DNA from: JANYGA01 sp043743145
GTDB lineage: Bacteria; Vulcanimicrobiota; Vulcanimicrobiia; Vulcanimicrobiales; Vulcanimicrobiaceae
DNA: 11,790 bases
Assembly (NCBI GenBank): GCA_043743145.1
Contig: JAYTXC010000145.1
Location: 1 to 11,790, forward strand
Reading direction: 5' to 3'
The position numbers and the translations under genes were made by a program. A model generated the notes under the pieces. It saw nothing but the letters and a program-made list of their open reading frames with translations. It was not told the origin of the DNA and ran no database searches. Numbering within the stretch: position 1 is the stretch's first letter; the number at the start of each line of letters is the position of its first letter. This document shows, piece after piece, positions 6,810 through 11,790 of this stretch.

Positions 6810-8983
6810 CGACGGCAGGTCGACGTGCGATCCGGCATGGGTCCCAAGGGAACGCCGATGCGGAGCGCCACGCTCAAAGGCGGTCCGAAACGATCGACGC
6901 TCGAGAGATACGACTGATGCGTGAGATTCTCGCCGACGAGCGAGAACGATGTGCCCGAAGCGGTGGTCGCGCGTAACGTCGCGGCGACGAGGAGTGCGGC
7001 ACCGAGGGGCTGGCGTTCGAGATCGTCTGCGAAGGTTTGCCCCACGTACGAAACGTCGAGCGAAGCCGCGAGCGAGCCTGCGCCCGTGGCGTCGATGCCG
7101 AGATTCGCCGCGCGCTCGGGCACGAAGGCGATGCGTTTCCCGACACTCTCGCCTGGTGCGGAGATCGTGCGCGCGTATTGCGTCGTGGCCGATGCGCGCA
7201 ATCGTGTGCACGTACCGATCGCCTCGGCGATCGCAAACGTCTCGCCGTCGGTTTGGACGCGTGCGATGTTGCGGCGCTGCATGAGTGTGGGCGAAACGGT
7301 CGCGAAGGCGATCGCATCGTCGACGTGTGTTTGAAAAAGATCGAACGTCGCGCGACCGCGGCTGCGATCGAAGAGCGCGTCGATCCCGGCGCCGCTCGTG
7401 CGACTGCGCTCGGGGACGAGCGCGGGGTTCGGCGCCATCACGACGGCTCCGACGTTAAAGCCCCGAACCAATTCGTTAAGATAGGGAGCGCGAAAGCCAC
7501 CCCCACCCGAAACGCGTAGTGCGAGCGACGGCGAGAGATCGTACCGTAGCGCCGCGCGCGGCGAGATCGCGCCTTCGTCGCGAAGCGCGACCGCCGTCGT
7601 CGCGATCACCGCGGGCGCAGTGACGTTTACGAGCGAGAGATTTTCGTACCGAATCGTATCGGCGCGAACGCCCACGAGCAGTTCGCCGCGACGGAACCGT
7701 AGGTTGCCTTGCACGCCGATTCCGCGCGTCGATTCGGCGCCCGAACCACGGCCTTGGAGGGCACCCGTCGGGCCGAGCTGCTCGCTCGTGCCGACGACGC
7801 GACGGTCGTCGATCGAAAGCGAGAGGTCGAGGGCCGAACTCGGCACAGCGTCGAGCCCGAGTGCGAAACCGTTCTCGGTTGTCGGCACGTGCTGGACATA
7901 GCGTGGTGTGCCGGGTTTTGCGGGGAAGACGTCGGCGAGGTTGACGACGGTCGTATCGCGCGCGAAGGTCGAGACGCGCGCGCGCAACGCGCCGATCGAT
8001 CGCGTGGCACTCGCGCCGATCTGACGGAATGTGCGATCGAAGGCGTAATTCGGACGCCCTTCGTCTTGTCGATCCGATGCAGCGATGGCGGCGGCATCGA
8101 CGTGGGTTTTTCCGTCGTCGAAACGCGCGCGAAGATGCGTCGCGCCGCTCGTGCTCACGGCCGTTCGATCGATCGGCGATGCGAAGGCGGGCGGAAGATC
8201 GGCGTAGGCGAGTTGCGATTGAACGCCGGAGAACGAGAGACCGACGGTCGTCCCGATCGGCGTGCGGAGTTGGATGCTCGTGTGTCGATCGTCGTTCGTC
8301 CCGAAGCCGAACGCGAGCGCTCCATCGGTCGCGACGCCTGCGCCCGTTCGGGGTGCGAACGTCGCGAGATCGAGGGCGCCGCCGATCGCGCCCGATCCGT
8401 AAAGTGCCGATCCCGCACCGCGCAAGAGCTCGACGCGCTGCACTTCGTCGCTCGGGTAGGCCTGCCAATCGATTTGGCCGCCAAATCCATCTTGCGCGGG
8501 CGTCCCGTCGACGAGGACCGTGCCGCGGTCGTTTCCCGCCCCGGAAAACGATGCGCGCAATTGGCCGTAATTGGTGAAGGCGCTGTTGCTCCGGGTGCGA
8601 TCGAAGCCAGGCAACGTGCGTAGGAGTCGATCGACGGAGCTGGCCTGAGCGAGTGCGATCGTCGTGCGGTCGATCACCGATGCGGCGAGCGGAACGGAAT
8701 GGAGATTTTTCTCGGCGCCGGTCGCGACGGTGACCGAGCCCACGACGGGCAAGACGCGGATGAGCCGCACGATCGTGCCGGGGGCGAAGGGACCGCGCAG
8801 GGTGCGCGTGTCGTACCCGCGCTTGCGAATCGAGACGAATTCTCCGGTGGGGAGAAGACCGGTGTCGACGATTTCGACGCCTTCGAGACGCCGACCGGTT
8901 TCGTCGACGATGACGATGTTTTTCGAGGTCGTCGGCTGCGAAACTGCCGGAGACACGGTGCTCGCGGGTGTCGTATTCGGCAC
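6806..8983 (-). CDS. TonB-dependent outer-membrane receptor, substrate unknown
   Basis: From GTG 8983 the product has 725 residues. Residues about 20-90 form a small beta-rich extension (IVIVDETGRRLEGVEIVD, then GYDTRTLRGPF, GTIVRLIRVLPVVGSVTVATG) resembling a degenerate carboxypeptidase-regulatory-like domain. The plug follows (about 90-210): SVIDRTTI, LLRTLPGF, GTVLVDGTPAQDG and the diagnostic RVELLRGAGSALYGSGAIGGALDL. The rest is an alternating-strand 22-stranded barrel ending VALRIGVPLGP plus a short hydrophilic tail without the usual terminal aromatic residue. The open frame continues upstream to 9118 and encodes a convincing signal peptide from about 9055 (ERPILVSLIAAAFAATSSHA), yet without ATG, GTG or TTG. 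The true start is therefore probably upstream and unusual. It follows the LuxR-type gene directly, so the two form an operon; the ligand is not readable from sequence. A lanthanophore, PQQ or another cofactor is possible given the divergent xoxF. Confidence 0.87.
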   Translation of the reverse strand: MPNTTPASTVSPAVSQPTTSKNIVIVDETGRRLEGVEIVDTGLLPTGEFVSIRKRGYDTRTLRGPFAPGTIVRLIRVLPVVGSVTVATGAEKNLHSVPLAASVIDRTTIALAQASSVDRLLRTLPGFDRTRSNSAFTNYGQLRASFSGAGNDRGTVLVDGTPAQDGFGGQIDWQAYPSDEVQRVELLRGAGSALYGSGAIGGALDLATFAPRTGAGVATDGALAFGFGTNDDRHTSIQLRTPIGTTVGLSFSGVQSQLAYADLPPAFASPIDRTAVSTSGATHLRARFDDGKTHVDAAAIAASDRQDEGRPNYAFDRTFRQIGASATRSIGALRARVSTFARDTTVVNLADVFPAKPGTPRYVQHVPTTENGFALGLDAVPSSALDLSLSIDDRRVVGTSEQLGPTGALQGRGSGAESTRGIGVQGNLRFRRGELLVGVRADTIRYENLSLVNVTAPAVIATTAVALRDEGAISPRAALRYDLSPSLALRVSGGGGFRAPYLNELVRGFNVGAVVMAPNPALVPERSRTSGAGIDALFDRSRGRATFDLFQTHVDDAIAFATVSPTLMQRRNIARVQTDGETFAIAEAIGTCTRLRASATTQYARTISAPGESVGKRIAFVPERAANLGIDATGAGSLAASLDVSYVGQTFADDLERQPLGAALLVAATLRATTASGTSFSLVGENLTHQSYLSSVDRFGPPLSVALRIGVPLGPMPDRTSTCRR

Positions 8984-9055
8984 GGGGCCAACGGCGTGAG
9001 AAGACGTCGCAGCGAACGCGGCGGCGATGAGGGAGACGAGGATAGGGCGCTCGAT
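8984..9055 (-). other. In-frame signal-peptide extension of the receptor lacking a canonical start codon
   Basis: Reading this stretch in the receptor frame gives IERPILVSLIAAAFAATSSHAVGP: a charged start, a hydrophobic core and a SHA cleavage site, as expected for an outer-membrane receptor. The first in-frame stop upstream is TAA at 9121-9119, and no ATG, GTG or TTG lies between it and GTG 8983. ATC at 9055 follows the regulator's TAG stop (9060-9058) by two bases; ATC at 9043 is another possible initiator. Rare ATC initiation by coupling, or a base error, are the main explanations. Confidence 0.5.
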
Positions 9056-9057
9056 TC

Positions 9058-9741
9058 CTAAAGGAGGTCGCCGCGGAGCGCGGTGACGGCGGCGCTCACC
9101 CGATCGCGGACGCCGAGTTTACGGAAGAGGTGGAGGAGGTGCGTCTTCACCGTTGCGGGAGCGCACGTCAGGCGGTCGGCGATCTCTTCGTTTGTATACC
9201 CGTCAGTGAGGAGCCGTAAGATTTCGCGTTCGCGCGGCGAGAGATGCGGAACGACGGGCTTCGCAAAGGCGGCGGGCGGCGGCAACGGGTGGAGGAGAAT
9301 GCGCGAGACCTCGGGATCGAGCCAGGTCGCGCCTTCGGCAACCGCGCGAATCGCTTGGGCCAGGCGGTGCTGCGACGTGGTCGCCATACAGCAGGCGTTT
9401 GCGCCCGCATCGAGGGCAGCACGCAGGCAATGTTCGTCGACGTCGCGCTTGAGGGAAACGATGCCGATGCTCGGGCGCTTCGCTTTCGCGTAACGAATAA
9501 AGTCGATGCCTTCCGCGAGCGGGCGCGCCGAGAGCGGCAAGTTGACGAGGATGACGTCGAGCGGCTCGACTTCGAGCAGGCGTCGCGCCTCGTGGGCCGA
9601 TGATGCGGAGCCCGCCACGACGAGCCCGTCGTCATCCTCGATGAGCGCGAGCAAAGCGCCGAGCGAGGTCTCGCGGTCGGCGACAGCGGCAACCGATATG
9701 ACGTCGTGGGATACGTGAGGCCGGATTTCGCGTTGGATCAT
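9058..9741 (-). CDS. LuxR/NarL-type regulator with degenerate receiver domain
   Basis: The 227-residue protein has an N-terminal CheY-like receiver fold (about 13-140), a Pro-rich linker (152-165) and a C-terminal LuxR-type helix-turn-helix (about 165-225): LSPREREILRLLTDGYTNEEIADRL, then APATVKTHLLHLFRKLGVRDR. The receiver is atypical. The phosphoacceptor position, normally Asp in D-V-x-L-x-D-L, is Asn67 in DVILVNLPLS. The first acidic pair is reduced to a single Asp22 (VADRE), and the conserved C-terminal Lys is replaced in ACCMATTS (117-123). It is therefore unlikely to be switched by ordinary phosphorylation. It precedes the TonB receptor, almost touching it, and diverges from xoxF, so both are plausible targets. 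ATG 9741 has GGGAG about 11 bases upstream. No histidine kinase is visible nearby. Confidence 0.88.
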   Translation of the reverse strand: MIQREIRPHVSHDVISVAAVADRETSLGALLALIEDDDGLVVAGSASSAHEARRLLEVEPLDVILVNLPLSARPLAEGIDFIRYAKAKRPSIGIVSLKRDVDEHCLRAALDAGANACCMATTSQHRLAQAIRAVAEGATWLDPEVSRILLHPLPPPAAFAKPVVPHLSPREREILRLLTDGYTNEEIADRLTCAPATVKTHLLHLFRKLGVRDRVSAAVTALRGDLL

Positions 9742-9803
9742 GAGGCGTTGGGCTCCCTGGAAGCCGGGCGGCGAACGCGCACACAGCCTACGCCGTAAGA
9801 TTT

Positions 9804-9833
9804 ATGAGAGGCCGTGGAACTCCCTTTCATCAA
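9804..9833 (-). promoter_or_regulatory. Weak candidate promoter of the luxR-receptor operon
   Basis: On the minus strand, TTGATG (9833-9828) and TCTCAT (9809-9804) are separated by 18 bp and resemble -35 and -10 boxes. They lie 63-92 bases upstream of the regulator's ATG. The -10 matches consensus at four of six positions. This is a pattern match only. Confidence 0.3.
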
Positions 9834-9875
9834 GCGAGAGCGTGTCTAGAGGCAGTTTTCACGTAGACCGAATGG

Positions 9876-9895
9876 ACGACTTTTATCTGAGTCGT
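9876..9895. promoter_or_regulatory. Inverted repeat in the luxR/xoxF divergent region
   Basis: ACGACT (9876-9881) and AGTCGT (9890-9895) are exact reverse complements separated by eight AT-rich bases. A 20-bp interrupted dyad in a 221-bp divergent region, 68 bases before xoxF, is a reasonable place for a dimeric regulator such as the adjacent LuxR-type protein. A second dyad, AGCGT-N6-ACGCT, lies at 9904-9919. No convincing -35/-10 pair for xoxF was found; the rest of 9742-9962 holds nothing else that I can name. Confidence 0.35.
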
Positions 9896-9948
9896 TCCCA
9901 GGATAGCGTAGGGGGACGCTGCGGCCTGTACCCGGTCGTGCGTCCTCC

Positions 9949-9954
9949 GAGGAG
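9949..9954 (+). promoter_or_regulatory. Strong ribosome binding site of xoxF
   Basis: GAGGAG is followed by eight bases (T6GG) and the ATG at 9963, a near-ideal Shine-Dalgarno arrangement and the best in the window. It suggests high translation of xoxF. TCCTCC at 9943-9948 lies just upstream and is complementary both to this site and to GGGGGA at 9910-9915. Confidence 0.75.
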
Positions 9955-9962
9955 TTTTTTGG

Positions 9963-11732
9963 ATGAAGCGATTGTATGTCGGCGTTGCCGCGGTGGGCGC
10001 ACTTGCGCTCGGCGTTGTGGGCGTGCTGAGACCTGGTACTGCGCAAGAGAAGATCTCTCTCGCGAGCATGAGCCAGGACAGCGCCCAGTGGGTGATGCCA
10101 AGCCTGAATTATGCCAATACGCGCAACTCAACGTTAAACGAAATCACGACCGCGAACGCGAAAAATCTTAAAGTTGCTTGGACGATGTCGACCGGCGCGA
10201 CGCGAGGCCACGAGGGCCAACCGCTCGTGATCGGCGATACGATGTACTTCGAATCGGCGTATCCGAACCACGTGTTCGCAGTCGACCTTAACGACTACCA
10301 CACGAAGTGGGAGTACACGCCGAAGGAAGATCCGTTTGCGGTCTCCGTCGCGTGTTGCGATCTCGTGAATCGCGGCGTCGCCTATGGCGACGGCAAGATC
10401 ATCGTGGACGCACTCGACGGGCAAGTGATCGCGCTCAATGCCGAAAACGGCCACGTGATCTGGAACGCGAAGAACTCCGATGCCGAAGCGGGCCAGACGC
10501 TCACCGCGGCACCGCTCGTCGTACGAGATAAAGTCATCGTCGGTGTTTCCGGCGGCGAATATGGCGTCCGCGGTTACCTGACGGCGTACAGCCTCAATAC
10601 CGGCAAGAAAGCCTGGCGCGCGTACAGTGCGGGGCCCGATAGCGACATTCGCATCGGCGCCGAATTCACCGGACCGAAAAATGCCGGCACCAAGACGTGG
10701 AATGGCGACCAATGGAAAGTTGGCGGCGGCACCACGTGGGGCTGGTATTCGTACGATCCCGAACTCAATTTGCTGTACTACGGCACCGGTAATCCGGGCA
10801 CGTGGAATCCTTCGCAACGTCCCGGCGACAACAAGTGGTCGATGACGATCTTCGCGCGCAACCCCGACACGGGTATGGCGAAGTGGGCGTACCAAATGAC
10901 GCCGCACGACGCGTGGGATTACGACGGCGTCAACGAAATGATTCTCGCGGACATCAACGTGCACGGACAGAAAACGCCCGCGCTCGTGCACTTCGACCGC
11001 AACGGTTTCGCATACGAACTCGATCGTCGCACGGGCAAATTGCTGCTTGCGAAGAAATTCGATCCCGCCGTCAACTGGGCGACGGACATCAACACGACGA
11101 CGGGCATTCCCAACGTCGTCGCTGCGAAAACGCCGAAGGCCGGCGTGAACGTTCAGGGCATCTGCCCGGCCGCGATGGGGTCGAAAGATCAACAGCCGGC
11201 ATCGTTCGATCCGCAGACCGGATACTTCATCGTTCCGACCAATCACAATTGCATGGACTACAAAGCGTTTGCTGTGAAGTATAAGTCCGGCTTCCCGTAC
11301 GTCGGTGCCATCGTCAAGATGTTCCCGGGCCCCGGTGGAAACCGTGGCGCGGTCATCGCGTGGGATCCCAACGAGGGAAAGATCGTCTGGACGAATCCGG
11401 AGAAATTCCCCGCATGGAGCGGTACGCTCACGACGGCGGGCGGCGTGTCGTTCTACGGCACGATGGACGGGTTCTTTAAGGGCGTCGATACCAAGACGGG
11501 CGCCGAAGTCTACAAGTTCAAGGTACCCTCGGGCATCATCGGCAACCCGATGACGTACACGCACAATGGCAAGCAATATGTGGCCGTGTTCTCCGGGGTC
11601 GGTGGCTGGGCAGCTCTCGGTCTTGCGGCCGGGTTGACCAATCCGACGGCCGGTCTCGGTGCGGTTAATGCCGCACTCGATCTCGGCAGCTATACGCAAC
11701 TCGGCGGAGACGTCATCGTCTTCTCGCTCTAG
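9963..11732 (+). CDS. xoxF: XoxF-type lanthanide-dependent PQQ methanol (alcohol) dehydrogenase
   Basis: This 589-residue periplasmic quinoprotein oxidises methanol or other small alcohols with PQQ, passing electrons to a c-type cytochrome. Residues 1-27 form a Sec signal peptide (MKRLYVGV...RPGTA). An eight-bladed PQQ propeller follows. Visible sites include the vicinal disulfide Cys131-Cys132 in VACCDLVNRG, Glu199 in GGEYGVRGY, Asn277 in GTGNPGTWNP, the catalytic Asp319 and the extra Asp321 in HDAWDYDGVNE. This Asp-Tyr-Asp pattern is the established marker of lanthanide binding in XoxF; calcium-type MxaF has Ala at the second Asp. The C terminus GLGAVNAALDLGSYTQLGG...VFSL is also XoxF-like. 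Length is close to the family norm (about 600). Cytochrome XoxG, XoxJ and PQQ synthesis genes are not in the window. It is divergent from the luxR-receptor operon. Substrate could be methanol or another alcohol. Confidence 0.95.
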   Translation: MKRLYVGVAAVGALALGVVGVLRPGTAQEKISLASMSQDSAQWVMPSLNYANTRNSTLNEITTANAKNLKVAWTMSTGATRGHEGQPLVIGDTMYFESAYPNHVFAVDLNDYHTKWEYTPKEDPFAVSVACCDLVNRGVAYGDGKIIVDALDGQVIALNAENGHVIWNAKNSDAEAGQTLTAAPLVVRDKVIVGVSGGEYGVRGYLTAYSLNTGKKAWRAYSAGPDSDIRIGAEFTGPKNAGTKTWNGDQWKVGGGTTWGWYSYDPELNLLYYGTGNPGTWNPSQRPGDNKWSMTIFARNPDTGMAKWAYQMTPHDAWDYDGVNEMILADINVHGQKTPALVHFDRNGFAYELDRRTGKLLLAKKFDPAVNWATDINTTTGIPNVVAAKTPKAGVNVQGICPAAMGSKDQQPASFDPQTGYFIVPTNHNCMDYKAFAVKYKSGFPYVGAIVKMFPGPGGNRGAVIAWDPNEGKIVWTNPEKFPAWSGTLTTAGGVSFYGTMDGFFKGVDTKTGAEVYKFKVPSGIIGNPMTYTHNGKQYVAVFSGVGGWAALGLAAGLTNPTAGLGAVNAALDLGSYTQLGGDVIVFSL

Positions 11733-11739
11733 ACGCGTC

Positions 11740-11754
11740 GGCCACAGCGTGGCC
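11740..11754. repeat. Short hairpin after xoxF (GGCCAC-AGC-GTGGCC)
   Basis: A six-base-pair GC-rich stem with a three-base loop starts seven bases after the xoxF stop and is followed by eight A residues (11755-11762). An intrinsic terminator on the plus strand would need a T tract after the stem, which is absent; on the minus strand the T tract precedes the stem. It may affect mRNA stability, or be chance overlap with the beginning of the next gene. Confidence 0.4.
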
Positions 11755-11790
11755 AAAAAAAACCACTGGGACGATCTCGACTCGCCGATC
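11749..11790 (+). CDS. Possible start of a further gene (partial, 14 codons)
   Basis: GTG at 11749 opens a frame to the window end reading (M)AKKNHWDDLDSPI, a plausible protein beginning with a Lys-rich start and acidic continuation. It would start 16 bases after the xoxF stop, in the same direction, as an operon partner. There is no visible ribosome binding site, the start lies in a hairpin arm, and 14 codons are too few to identify a family. Treat as tentative. Confidence 0.3.
   Translation, partial: MAKKNHWDDLDSPI

Noticed and set aside
7037..8623. Plus-strand open frames within the receptor gene, including one of 304 codons.
   Set aside because: They are antisense to plug and barrel sequence with recognisable TonB-receptor motifs and have no family features of their own.
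10134..11756. Long open frame (540 codons) on the minus strand across xoxF.
   Set aside because: It mirrors the codon structure of the clearly real xoxF, is Arg/Asp/His-rich without recognisable motifs, and is a typical antisense shadow in GC-rich DNA.
11740..11762. Intrinsic terminator after xoxF.
   Set aside because: The stem is followed by A residues, not T residues, and in the opposite direction the T run precedes the stem.
1..11790. Frequent GCGATCGC/CGATCG words, considered as a HIP1-like repeat family.
   Set aside because: They fall mostly inside codons favoured by this GC-rich genome and show no regular spacing; composition is enough to explain them.

Overview
The window is a GC-rich bacterial segment with few gaps, dense in CGATCG- and CGCG-type words, and most genes either overlap or nearly touch. 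Gene content (a tricorn-type protease, MeaB, a complete nadABC set, a TonB-dependent receptor and a lanthanide-type PQQ methanol dehydrogenase) points to a Gram-negative-type, aerobic or microaerobic bacterium with an outer membrane. The style of the sequence recalls Candidatus Eremiobacterota/Vulcanimicrobiota (WPS-2), but this is a weak guess from composition and gene set, not a demonstrated placement.

Layout. (1) Positions 1-1883, minus strand: the N-terminal ~627 residues of a tricorn-like protease (beta-propeller part); its catalytic half lies outside the window. (2) Divergently, a small two-helix membrane protein (1954-2268) overlaps by an ATGA junction with meaB (2265-3251), the GTPase chaperone of B12-dependent acyl-CoA mutases. 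(3) A promoter with a TATAAT box and a perfect 16-bp palindrome, which begins in the meaB stop codon, precedes nadA-nadB-nadC (3332-6809). These three genes are overlapping and translationally coupled, and encode the complete aspartate-to-nicotinate-mononucleotide route of de novo NAD synthesis. (4) On the minus strand, a LuxR-type regulator with a degenerate receiver (9058-9741) is followed directly by a TonB-dependent receptor (6806-8983, probably starting further upstream). The receptor's stop codon overlaps the nadC stop codon on the opposite strand in one CTAG. (5) Divergent from the regulator, with 221 bp between, lies a XoxF-type PQQ dehydrogenase (9963-11732) that carries the Asp-Tyr-Asp lanthanide signature, followed by the possible beginning of another gene.

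How they work together. NadA, NadB and NadC form one pathway. The right-hand part looks like a functional module: an outer-membrane receptor and a transcription factor divergent from a periplasmic lanthanide-dependent alcohol dehydrogenase. This suggests, but does not prove, a locus coupling uptake of a metal, metallophore or PQQ to expression of XoxF. No PQQ biosynthesis genes, XoxG cytochrome or XoxJ are seen inside the window. I saw no tRNA, rRNA, CRISPR array, insertion sequence or convincing intrinsic terminator.
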